The translations under genes were made by a program, and so were the position numbers. The notes beneath the pieces were generated by a model. The model saw only the letters and a list, made by a program, of their open reading frames with translations. It was not told the DNA's origin and made no database searches. Source: Penium margaritaceum (Eukaryota; Streptophyta; Zygnematophyceae; Desmidiales; Peniaceae). Taken from it: a stretch of DNA of 64,000 nucleotides. Where the stretch lies: NCBI GenBank assembly GCA_023375785.1, contig SZWC01000829.1, positions 157,298 through 221,297 of the forward strand, written 5' to 3'. Every line of letters begins with the position of its first letter. The first letter of the stretch is position 1. Below are positions 1-10,010 of the stretch, one piece after another.

Positions 1-375
1 GCAGAGGAGGATTCGGCTGCTGCAGCGGGAGGAGCGGCAGGAGCAGGAGACGATGCCGGGGGTTACTTTGTCCGCGAGTGGATGCTGCGAGTGGCGGAGG
101 GTGCTGCCACTTTGTTCGCGGAGCAGGTGAAGGCCATCCCCAAGCTCTCAGAGCGCGGCGCACAGCAGCTCAGCGCCGACATTGAGTACCTCTGCTCCGT
201 TCTCGGCGTGCTCTACGTGGCCAGCACGGCAACGCTGGCGACGTTCCAAGCGTGTCTCGCAACCCCGCGCGAACAGCTGAAGGAGCTCATCTCTCAGGAG
301 GCTGGCCCTGGGGGCTCACTGGAGGGACCCACTGCTCGTCTCGTTGCAAAGATGCGGGGGGTTGCATTGGATTGA
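1..375 (+). CDS. COG7: Conserved oligomeric Golgi complex subunit 7 (COG7), C-terminal end, partial
   Basis: The frame is open from the first base and ends at the TGA at 373-375, giving about 124 residues. It begins with an acidic, Ala/Gly-rich stretch. Then comes a helical tail with REWMLRVAEG, a RGAQQLSADIEYL block at about residues 49-61, and a FQACLATPREQLK segment, ending in ARLVAKMRGVALD. The order matches my memory of the COG7 C-terminus, where the human protein has an LA-TDIEYL block and ends with a VATMRSVNY-type tail. The first stretch may include linker or exon boundary; no splice acceptor can be placed because the gene runs off the left edge. COG7 belongs to lobe B of the COG tether, which captures retrograde vesicles within the Golgi; Arabidopsis COG7 is EMBRYO YELLOW. 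The codons are GC-rich, unlike the AT-richer DNA that follows. The family is recalled, not searched. Confidence 0.82.
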   Translation, partial: AEEDSAAAAGGAAGAGDDAGGYFVREWMLRVAEGAATLFAEQVKAIPKLSERGAQQLSADIEYLCSVLGVLYVASTATLATFQACLATPREQLKELISQEAGPGGSLEGPTARLVAKMRGVALD

Positions 376-918
376 CTGCAACCGTAAGATGTGATGTTTG
401 TTTTGTCCATTGCGCAGCTAAAGCCACGTTTTATAAAACCGATAAGCTAAATGAATAATAGTTGTGCCATAGCCAGCACGCTCATGTCACAGTGGGATTG
501 CTTCTCTTCCCTTCATCGGGCTGGCTTCAGACCAAACATGCCATCTTGAGGAAACCGCAATCATCTTGTCTTGGACACGGAGTTTGATGAAATTAGGAGT
601 TGGACAATCTCATCTGGCAACATGCTAGTTCAGGGATTGAGTAGTTGTTGCACTGCATGGGTGTGCAGAGCATGCCATTAAACTCTTTTCAGACATTTTG
701 TGATTCATGTGAACAAAAAAAATGAGGAAAACAAGTTTCCTTCCTTTCACCGGTGAAAATTTTCTTGGTGCAAATCCTCCATGAGTTAGAAATTTCCCTA
801 CCTGAGAGTGTTGTGATGTGAGCGGTTCCCACGCGCTTCTACATCTTGCTGCCACCATTCTGTTGTATGCATGCTCATGGACATCCATGATGCAGACCCA
901 ACTGGGACCAGAGTATGG
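376..918. other. COG7 3' UTR and flanking DNA, nothing else recognised
   Basis: This stretch directly follows the COG7 stop. It has no coding signal on either strand, no clear AATAAA, and no repeat shared with the rest of the window. The first part is presumably the COG7 3' UTR; where it ends cannot be told from sequence alone. Confidence 0.5.
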
Positions 919-1081
919 TGTTAAACTTAAATCGAGACTTGTCTCGATCTCGATTGTCACAATTTTGTCTCATCTCATTGTCTTGTACCGCACTACACGA
1001 GACAATCTCGGTTTGTCTTCCGCGAGACGAGACAAGACCAAGATACGTTCTGTTCTGCGCGAGATCGGGACTAGATTCTTG
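919..1081. repeat. GAGACAAG-rich short interspersed repeat, interrupted by element A
   Basis: It starts TGTTAAACTTAAATCGAGAC and is packed with CGAGAC/GTCTCG motifs in both orientations. The reverse complement of 23543-23732 opens with a similar TGTTGAATCAAAATCGAAAC and shares a central TGTCTTGTAC..ACGAGA stretch, so both seem to be copies of one short family under 250 bases. Element A inserted in it: the target copy TCTTG is at 1077-1081 and repeats at 16511-16515, so the repeat should continue at 16511-16549. No coding capacity is seen. Confidence 0.5.
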
Positions 1082-1617
1082 TGAAAGACAACTTCCTAGC
1101 ACTGCTGTCGCTGTCGCGGCAGTACAAGCCGGCCAGCTAACTCACTAGCACACACAAGTGGAGGTGAGAGCAGCATGGGGTTGGCTATGGACACAAGTAC
1201 AAGTTTCAGAAGCTGCGAAATGTTGAATTGTGCAGAGAGAGATGACAACCGAGGCCAGAACAGCCTAAATGGTGTCACAGCCCTAGTGGATGTGCACACA
1301 CGCGGCGCACAAGGGCGCTATTTTCTAGCAGGACAATACAGTGGCAAAAACACAGTTTTGACCATAACTCCCTGTAGACTCGTCAGAACGACAAGCCATT
1401 TTACCCAAAACGGCCACATCGACGAGATCTACGTCTTGATAGGCTGCACGCCTATGTGTTGTCCCACAGCACAAATTTAGAAAATACGAGAGTCTTCTGG
1501 GCGCCAGTCGCCGCCGGTCGCCGGTCTTCTGCCACCGTCGCCAGTCTCAAGGATCTGCACATGAATGGACATGAGCTGAGGGGTCACCGTAAGCCGTGTA
1601 CGACACACACAGCAACA
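1082..1617 (-). repeat. Element A 3' LTR
   Basis: 536 bases, TG...CA on the minus strand. It is the partner of 15975-16510 at about 92% identity. It is bordered by target copy TCTTG on the left and by the polypurine tract (CTCCCCCGTG on the plus strand, 1618-1627) on the right. Confidence 0.95.
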
Positions 1618-1741
1618 CTCCCCCGTGACCGGAGGGCGAAACACGTCCATGCACATGCAAACATTGACGCTGTACAGAGCACGTAAACGCGCAGCTGCTG
1701 CAGGTAGCAAGCACATCACATGCAAGGTGGCACATGAGGAA

Positions 1742-2203
1742 TCAACCTGTAGCAGGGATGGGGCAGAGTCCCACGGAATGAGTGGCCACATGAAACTTTG
1801 AACGACCCAGAGCCTTCGTCAGGAAATCCGCGCACTGCCTGTCAGTGCCCACATGGATGACTTGGATCTCACCACGATCAGCCGGATCACGCACGAAGTG
1901 GTGCTCGACATTGATGTGCTTTGTGCGTGCATGGAACACACCTGAGTTCTTGGCGATGGCCTTCGCACTCATGTTGTCACAGTGGAGAACCACAGGGGGA
2001 ATGGACTGACGCAGTTCATGCAACAGACGGACGAGGCAGCCACATTCCGTAGCACAGGCACCTAGAGCAACATACTCTGCCTCAGCAGTGCTGCGTGCGA
2101 TGCAGCCTTGCTACTCGCATCGCCAGGACACTGCACTGCTTCCAATGAAAAAGATGTGGTCGGTGCGGCTCTTGCCATCTGGACTCCATGCCCAGTCGTT
2201 GCC
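1742..2203 (-). pseudogene. Element A RNase H, C-terminal portion
   Basis: On the minus strand, 2023-1742 encodes a typical copia RNase H tail with HCDNMSAKAIAKNSGVFHA, RTKHINVEHHFVRD and the closing ADFLTKAL motif. The DNA up to 2203 continues the RNase H region with a DWAWSPDG-type stretch. Then element B begins; the matching upstream portion resumes at 10011. It is part of a broken element. Confidence 0.85.
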
Positions 2204-2208
2204 TGTGT

Positions 2209-2844
2209 TGTTGTGATTTGTGACGTTCTTGTACATTCTACTGTGACCACTCGGCCGTGTCCATACTCGTGCACATCCCTTAGGCGGGCCCTGGTGACAT
2301 CCGAGGGACGACGGGCGGCGGACTACCAGCTTGGAGCTGGCCGACTACCGTTCCAGAGCCCTGGACACTGCCGAGACTCCCTGCTTTTTCTCTGCAGCCC
2401 GTAGGAGTCTTTTCGGCGAACCGGCCATGAGCCCGATTTGCATGTTTTTGCATTGCGTGTCCACCGTCTGATGATGGATGTATGAATGTGACTAATCGTA
2501 GCGTCCGTCTTGTGATCTTGCACGTCTAGGTTCAGACGGCGTAGCATTCTGACACGTGTGCGCAGAGTTATGGCCAAAACAGTGGTTTTGGGCTGGTTTT
2601 AGGATAGCTGTTGGACCGCCGCGTGCGACACCCGCTGTGCGCCGCAGCAGGAATTTAGGCCATGGACCTGTCATTTGTTATCTCTCTCTGCACATGCTAT
2701 TGAAGCATTGAGACACTTTGCCTCGTGTCCCCTAGCCAAACTCTTGCCGTTGCATGCACGACCTGTGACTGTCGTCACCGTCTGATTAGGCACTGACGCC
2801 TGGTCAACGGGAGTGTTGCTAGGAAGCTTCCTTGCATCTTCTCA
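2209..2844 (+). repeat. Element B 5' LTR
   Basis: 636 bases, starts TGTTGTGATTTG and ends CATCTTCTCA, directly followed by the Met-tRNA-type primer site. Related but older copies of this LTR type occur at about 23733-23824 plus 30493-30820 (K), and as a short end piece before 52445 (H). Confidence 0.95.
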
Positions 2845-2858
2845 TGGTACCAGAGCAG
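2845..2858 (+). other. Element B primer-binding site
   Basis: TGGTACCAGAGC immediately follows the LTR end. It resembles the TGGTATCAGAGC site that plant copia elements use to pair with the 3' end of the initiator methionine tRNA. Confidence 0.85.
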
Positions 2859-2998
2859 TGAGACAGTTCTCACTGAGCTACGCATCAGAGACGTAGCAGA
2901 GCAGGAGCAATGAGAGTCACCGCTGCAGCAGATCAAATGGGGCCTGTCGAAGACAACCGGTCGCCGTCGACGCAGCCCATACCCATCACGTGAGACCA

Positions 2999-3610
2999 TA
3001 GCAGCGGCGTTGCCACCGTGCTAGCAGCAGCATAGCAGCAGAGCAGCAGCAGTAGCAGGAGCGCCGTAGCAGCAACTACAGCAGCGCGTGGCGGCAGCAG
3101 CGAGTGCAGCCGCCGTCCGCAGCCGCAGCGGCGGTCGCGGCAGCAGCAGCGAGCAGCGGCAGCGGTAGCAGCAGCAGAGCAGCAGCAGCGAAAGCAACAG
3201 CAGCGCAGCAGTAGCAGCGGTAGCCGATACGGCAACAATAGAGCAGCAACAGCTGTAACAGCAACAACACAGCAGCAGCAGCAGAAGCAGTAGTAGCGCA
3301 CGGCGGCGGCAGCGAGCAGCAGCCGCAGCACGCAGCAGCAGCAGCGGCATTGCGCAGCCGTTGCTGCCACTGCTACGCACGCAGCCACGCAGCTGTTGCT
3401 ACAGCTAATAGCACAGCTACAGCAGCAACTGAGCAGAAGCAGCTGCGCAGCCTCCGCGCAGCTTCCGCGTAGCCGCCACGGAGCGGGTGCACGCTCGCGT
3501 AGAGCCGCAAAGGAAAAAAAAGAGGGAGTCGAGCCGACGTCAGAATTTTTGCTTGCTGACATCATGAGGTCGTGCTGACGTCAGCAACCACCTGCTGACA
3601 TCAGCACCAT
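2999..3610 (+). repeat. Element B leader: GCA-trinucleotide-rich tract, then TGACGTCA-like motifs
   Basis: About 2999-3440 is a degenerate (GCA)n tract between primer site and gag; the long Leu/Cys/Ala frames on the opposite strand are artefacts of it. At 3535-3606 four TGACRTCA-like octamers lie 19-22 bases apart. No coding function is inferred. Confidence 0.75.
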
Positions 3611-3696
3611 ACTTAGCCAAAGTTTGGCTGGACAGTAAAAAATTGCCAGCATTTCAACTCCTTGAGAAACACTGATGCTTTTGAAATCCGATAAAC

Positions 3697-5160
3697 TTGT
3701 CATGTCGACCCATACTGAGAGGCGACATGGTCTTGTCGGACAACAAGGAGAAGGCGACAGGTGATCCCTCCTCCTCTTCTGGGGTCCTGAGCTCACGCTC
3801 GCAGGCCATTGAGGACCTGTGGAGCCAACAGGTTGAGATGCGTCGCCTACAGCAGGAGCACACTGATGCCATTCGTACGCTGACTGAGCTTTTGTGTGGC
3901 CAGTCCACAGTCCCACGACAGGTTTCCGAGGGAGCTGCCAGCGTCGCGGTCTCTACACAGCAGTCGGCTCAGGTACCCATTACAGGAGCTCGACTTGACC
4001 CACCACCTCCTGACCTCCTGGATGATGAGCCATTCATGCCAGGCATGCCCGATGACTCCCCGGATCATGAGATTCGAGTTCTTCAGGAGCGCCTCCGTCA
4101 GCTGGAGACGGGCACGAGATCTGCTCGGATTCCTACGGTGCGATCGTCACCCGACTATCCCGGTGACTATCACCTTCCAGGAGTCTTTCCCGTCCCTCGT
4201 CCCCCTCGGCCTGCGGTTGCTCTCCCCACGGAGTGGCAACCCAAGGACTTTGAGACACCACCTCCACGGTACATCACTGAGGACGGCTTCGATTGCTGGG
4301 AGATCCTCTTTCAGGTCTGGGCTATTTCAGAGGGCGTGTGGCCCTACTACCACAGCCCGTATCAGCCTACAGACCCAACACAGGTGCTGACAGCAGCCAG
4401 GGCGATGCGCGGACTCCTCTATGCCATGCCATGCAAGACCGTCGTCGACTTCAGCCCCTTCCTTGGCGAGCCCGGCATAGGCACGGGCGCCGACCCACGC
4501 GGGGGTTGGGATCTGACCTTATCCCTGCTGGCCGCAGAGACGCACACCATCCGTGCAGCACACATTTGTGCCTTTCACTCTCTCTGTTAGGGGCCTATAG
4601 AGCCTGCAACTGATTACTGGCGACGCGCCATGCGCATCTACACGCGCCTTGGGACCTCCAGAGGCACACAGCTGTGGGCGCTCCGTACGATGATGCTCGG
4701 AGTTCGCCTTGAGTATACTGACATCTTCACACGGTACAGCGACACTGTCCTTGAGTCCTTTTCAGCCACTCTACAGCTTCTCCCTTGGGCCCATCAGCTC
4801 TTCCTCTAGGTGACTTCAGCCCGCGAGGCAGCAGTGGCCCATCAGGAGACTTCCCTTGCTACAACAGTCATCGCATCACCACCATCATCCCTCCTACAGT
4901 CTCCTTTCTCATCCTCCATCACGTCCTCGTCTTCCTCCTCCTCTTCGGCCCCATCCACACCCACTCGAACACAGGGTGTTGCAGCAGCAGCTCAGGGGAA
5001 GAAGAAGAAGGGGAAGCGTGGATCAGGTCAGTAGCAGTCAGAGTAGTAGTCGTCCTCCAGTGGTAGCAGTGGACGTTCTGCTCACTGCTACACCTGTGGA
5101 GGCGCCCATCACTACACCGAGTGCCAGCAGCCGCTCGACTGGGTGCGGATGACTTGTGGA
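3697..5160 (+). pseudogene. Element B gag remnant with zinc knuckle
   Basis: The region carries a gag-like protein with an LQQEHTDAIRTLTELL helical part, then a QPKDFETPPPRY motif followed by a tryptophan-rich core. The QPKDFETPP motif recurs in elements D and J, which marks one lineage. A Cys/His knuckle (CYTCGGAHHYTEC) lies near 5085-5130. The gene is broken. Confidence 0.8.
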
Positions 5161-5562
5161 CTCCAGGCTGCACACGCCCTCCATTCCGCGTCTAGCACGA
5201 CATCCTCGCCATCTTCCGGACGTGTGGCGGCCACGAGTATAGCTGTTCTCGCTTCTCCACCGGCGAGTAGCAGCGATCCGGACCCATGCAACCGCACCAT
5301 CGCTGAGCTCCGACACCTTCTGGCGCTCCGCTTTCCAGGAGGTGCGAGTGTGTTTTCATCGTCGGGTGGTCCACGGACTGTCTGTCCGTCCGTTCCTGTG
5401 GCTCGTGATGACGCGTGTGGAGGAGCACAGTAAGCATGTGATGATGATGGGCCTGACTGCACCGATTGGTTTCATGAGTCTCATCTTTGTGTCCTACGTC
5501 GTTCCTCCGCACGGACGGCTCAGTGTCCCTCTGATGCCGAGTGTTCCGTTGCCCGTTGTACA

Positions 5563-6920
5563 GTGACGTCCACCAGTCGTGACTCCAGTCGCACTTGGAC
5601 CATCGATTCTGGTGCCACTCATCACATGACGTATCGTAGTAGTGATTTTGTTGTTCTCGGTCCTATCACGTCTGTTCGTTCCTTCCGTACAGGCTCTAGT
5701 CATTCCTTGCCAGTCCATGGTGTTGGGGTTGTACGTTTCGACGGTCCGTCTGGCCCCTTGTACCTTTCTGACATGTTGTTTGTACCTGATATTGAGCTCA
5801 GCCTGCTTTCTGTGCGTGCCTACACACTGATGGGTCTCTCTGTGGAGCATACCGCAGACTCAGCGACTGTGACTGCTACTAATACTCACAGCATTGTCCT
5901 TTGTGCCTCAGTCGTAGATGATCTGTATCGCGTCTCTCGGACGGCCTCCCCTTGCTCTCCTTCCTTCTCCGGTCTGGTATTTGTCACTGGTGTTCTGTCT
6001 TCGGAACACCAGCGGTTGCTTCATGGCCGTCTGTGTCACGTGGGCTCTGATACTGTGTCGAAGCTCATTCTAACACAGCCAGCTCTCGGTCTTGACGCGA
6101 CTTCTTTCAAGAAGCCACCCAAGATCGATTGTCTCTTTTGCACTCAGGGGAAGATGCATCGATGCACCTACCCTGACTCTCATTTCCCAGTGCTTCGGCC
6201 TCTTGAGTTAGTTCACTCAGACCTTCTCGGTCCTCTTCCGGTCCAGTCCCTCTCTGATTGGGGCCGGTATGTTCTTACTCTGACTGATGACTTTACCCGG
6301 ATGCGGTGGGTCTATAGCATGTGTTAGAAGATCGACGCCGCCCTTGCGGTTCGACTCTAGCTAGTGATGGCTGAGCGTCAGTCACGTCACACGCTACATA
6401 CTTTCCGCTCGGATCGTGGCGGTGAGCTCCTTGGCGAGATGGATGGATTCTTTGCTGAGCACGGGATTTTTCACCAGGTCTCCGCTCTTGCTACCCCTCA
6501 GCAGAACGGTGTTTCCGAGCATTGGAACCGCACCATAGAGGATGCGGTTTGTGCTATGCAGTCCGAGTGCGGTCTCCCCGAGTCCTTTGTCTTTGAGGGT
6601 TTCGCCTACATGACTTGGGTCTGGAACCGCCTCCCGCACGGTCCGCTTCCGGACCATATTACACCGTATGAGCTCTGGTTTGGACATAGTGCTGACCTTT
6701 GTCTCGCTCACGTTTGGGGATCCCTGGCCTCCGTGTGGTACACTGAGGACCAGCAGGGGTCCAAGGTCTCACCTCGGGGTCGCTTGTGTGCCTTCGTCGG
6801 CATTTCCTCGCGGTCGAAGGCTTGGCGCTTCTGGGACCGTACTCGCCGTCGCGTCATTGAGTCCCGCGACGCGCTCTTTTTTGAGTCTCTCACTTACCGT
6901 GACCTGACTTCGATCACAAC
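5563..6920 (+). pseudogene. Element B protease and integrase remnant
   Basis: Copia-type aspartic protease signature TIDSGATHHMTY near 5595-5635. The integrase zinc-binding part (HGRLCHVG then CLFCTQGKMHR) is near 6020-6160, and the catalytic core (TLTDDFTRMRW, SDRGGELL, TPQQNGVSEHWNRT) is at about 6280-6540. A variable Pro/Ser/Thr-rich linker follows to about 7500. Broken, with all parts in normal order. Confidence 0.85.
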
Positions 6921-7779
6921 ACTCTTCGCCATGCATGTTCCTACCTGTGAGGGTTCTCGGCGGATGGGGGAGACTTCTACGCCAGAGAGCACCTCTCATC
7001 AGGCTGATGTGTGCGCTCGAGTCCCCTTCACCTCTCGGTCTCCGGCCCTTGATGACCCGGCGATCATTTCTGTTGGTCCAGAGACCTCACCTGTACAGCC
7101 TGTTTCACACCCCACAGGTGTCCCTGCTTCAGCTCCTACGCCTACTTCTGCGCCAGGTGCGTCACCCGGCACTCCTGTTTCTGTGTCTGGTCCAGTCTTG
7201 TCTACTTCCGTACCTGCGTCTGCCGGCACCCCTGCCTCTGTGTCAGGTCCAGTCTTGCCTGCTCCCGCTGTCACATCCAGCCCCGTGTCCCCCACACACG
7301 AGTCTCTTTGCACGGCATCACCAGCTGCCTTGCCTCAGCCCCCACTAGATGTGGTCATGCCTATCCCAGAGCCTGAGGTGCGCCCCTCGAGCTCAGGTTA
7401 CTCCCATGAGCCTGGTGGCCGTCTTCGACCGCTGGATTCCGGAGCTCAACAAGCGTTGGGCCCCGCACCCAGGCGCCCCTCTCGCAGCATCACGAGTGGT
7501 GACCCCGGCACAAAGGCCCTAGGCCTGAGTGTCCGCACTAAGCTCACAGAGGTACATCGAGCATGCCCCGTAGGGCACGATCTTGTCACTCACGAGTTCC
7601 ATATCGCTTGTGATGCAGCAGCTGATCTTGTGGTCGTCACGCCTAGCACCGAGGCGTGTGCCCTTGCCACGCAGAGCTCTCCCTCTGTGGCGCCCGACCC
7701 GGGCACCCTGAGGGAAGCTCTCTCACCATAGGATGCTGACGCTTGGTGAGCTGCCTGCGAGGATGAGCTTCGCGCTATC

Positions 7780-9267
7780 CGAGAGCATGGAGTTTACGAG
7801 CTCGTCGACCTTCCACCTGGGACGAAGGCTATTCAAGTCAAATGGGTCTTTTGCAAGAAAGTGAAGCCAAATGGCTCACAGGAACGCTACAAGGCCCGCT
7901 TGGTCATCAAGGGGTACTCTCAGATTGAGGGCGTCGATTACACTGACACTTTTGCCCCTGTCGGCCACATGACCTCAGCTCGAGCTTTGTTCAGTGTAGT
8001 GGCTCAGCATGACTGGGAACTGCACCAGATGGGTGTGAACAATGCGTTCCTCCATGGCTCTCTGGATGAGGAGATTTACGTGGCTCAGCCACCAAGCTTT
8101 GAGGACGGTGACAAGGTCTAGCGCTTGCGCAAGTCCTTGTACAGCCTCAAGCAGTCTCCGCGGTGTTGGAACCGGGAGATCACCGGCACTTTGACTCGTG
8201 CGGGATATGTACAGAGCGAGGCAGATCCCTCCCTCTTCATCCTACCGATACCCGAGCGGTTCACCGCCATCCTGGTCTATGTCGATGACCTTCTGATCGC
8301 GTCTCCATCCCTCGAGGCCGTGAAGGAGGCCAAGGCTGTCCTTCAGACTGCCTACAGGATGAAGGACCTCGGTCCTGTATCGGTGTTTCTTGGTATGGAG
8401 ATCGTGCGAAATCGTAGACACCGGACGCTGTTGTTGCATCAGGGCTGAAGCGCTCCCCCACGAGTCATGGGGGAGCGCTTTAGTGATCTCCTTGGTGCAG
8501 TGTCCACCGCTTCCACACTTCTTACACTCGATGGACAGGATGCCCTGAAGGTGGATGATCCCACACAACTAGGGGAGACAGTGGACGTGACCTTGTACCT
8601 CCATCTCATCAGATATCTGATGTACCTGGCCACTACCACACGTCCTGACATCGCTTTCGCTGTCAACCTCCTTGCTCAGTTCTCACAGGCTCCTCATGCT
8701 AGAGCCCTTCACGCGGCTGTGCGAGTGGTGCGGTACGTGGTCTCCACACCGTACCTCGGACTTTGCTTTCGTCGGCAGTGTTCGATGGTCCTTGACGGCT
8801 ACACTGACAGTGATTGGGCTTGGAGCCCAGATGGACACAGCCGTACTGGCTACGTGTTCCTGCTCGGTGGTACCGCTCTGTCTTGGCGTAGCGGGAAGCA
8901 GGGGTTCATCGCACGTAGCTCGTGGGAGGCAGAGTACATTGCTTTGGGTGTAGGGGCTACTGAGGCGGTATGGATTCAGCGTCTGTTTCTTGAGCTTGGT
9001 CAATCAGTACCCGCCATTGTGTTTCGTTGCGACAACCAGAGTGCTCTCGCCATTCCGGAGAACTCCGGTATCTTTCACGCTCGCACAAAGTACACTGCGG
9101 TTGAGCATCACTTAGTGCGTGATCTGGTGGAGCGACACGTGATCTCCGTCATGTGGGTTGGCACCGACATGCAGCGTGCTGATTTCTTCACGATGGCACT
9201 AGCTCGCGGAAAGTTCCTGGTGGCCATTTTTTCTGTCGGGCTTCGCCCCGTGCCTGAGGGTGGTTGA
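7780..9267 (+). pseudogene. Element B reverse transcriptase and RNase H remnant
   Basis: Reverse transcriptase motifs: RYKARLVIKGYSQ, a DYTDTFAPVGH block, LYSLKQSPRCWN, and the catalytic YVDDLL at about 8278-8295. RNase H follows at 8467-9267 with DGYTDSDWAWSPDGHSRTGY, SSWEAEYIALG and the HARTKYTAVEHH tail. The frame ends about 100 bases before the polypurine tract and LTR. Broken. Confidence 0.87.
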
Positions 9268-9369
9268 GTGTGGGATGTGTGTTTGTGTCTCATCTGTTTC
9301 ACACTCACTATTGTACTTGTCCCAGTGCTGCACATGTATGGACATGCGTACCATCGGGTCATGGGGGAG

Positions 9370-10005
9370 TGTTGTGATTTGTGACGTTCTTGTACAGTCT
9401 ACTGTGACCACTCGGCCATGTCCATACTTGTGTAGATCCCTGAGGCAGGCCCTGGTGACATCGGAGGGACGACGGGCGGCGGACTACCAGCTTGGAGCTG
9501 GCCGACTACCGTTCCAGAGCCCCAGACACTGCTAAGACTCCTTGCTGTTTCTCTGCAGCCCGCAGGAGTCTTTTCGGCGGACTGACCATGACCTCGATTT
9601 GCATGTTTTTGTATTGCGTGTCCACCGTCTGATGATGGATGCATGCATGTGACCAGTTGTAGCGTCCGTCTTGTGATCTTGCACGTCTAGGTTCAGACGG
9701 CGTAGCATTCTGACATGTGTGCGCAAAGTTATGGCCAAAATAGTGGTTTTGGGCCGTTTTTAGGACAACTCTTGGACCGCCGCGTGCGACACCCGCTATG
9801 CGCCGCGGCAGGTATTTAGGCCATGGACCTGTCATTCGTTATCCCTCTCTGCAAATGCTATTGAAGCATTGAGACAATTTTCCTTGTGTCCCCTAGCCAA
9901 ACTCTTGCCGTTGCGTGCACGACCTGTGATTGTCGTCACCGTCTCATCAGGCACTAACGCCTGGTCAACGAGAGTATTGCTAGGAAGCTTCTGTGCATCT
10001 TCTCA
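9370..10005 (+). repeat. Element B 3' LTR
   Basis: 636 bases, the same length as the 5' copy, bordered by GGGGGAG on the left and target copy TGTGT (10006-10010) on the right. Differences from the 5' copy are mostly C/T and G/A changes, as expected of a methylated, silenced repeat. Confidence 0.95.
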
Positions 10006-10010
10006 TGTGT

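Larger units (their letters stand above)
2209..10005 (+). mobile_element. Element B: Ty1/copia LTR retrotransposon nested in A, broken
   Basis: Plus-strand copia element with two 636-base LTRs (2209-2844 and 9370-10005), both TGTTGTG...TCTCA. The target duplication is TGTGT at 2204-2208 and 10006-10010. The primer site TGGTACCAGAGC starts at 2845, and a polypurine tract ending GGGGGAG lies just before 9370. Parts in order: GCA-rich leader, gag, zinc knuckle, aspartic protease, integrase, reverse transcriptase, RNase H. The LTRs differ at about 52 of 636 positions by hand count (8%), a few million years at plant-like rates. About ten breaks; the order of parts is preserved. Confidence 0.95.

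Noticed and set aside
2933-3565. 210-codon Cys/Leu/Ala-rich frame on the minus strand
   Set aside because: It arises from the (GCA)n leader of element B; low complexity, no domain, opposite to the element's reading direction.
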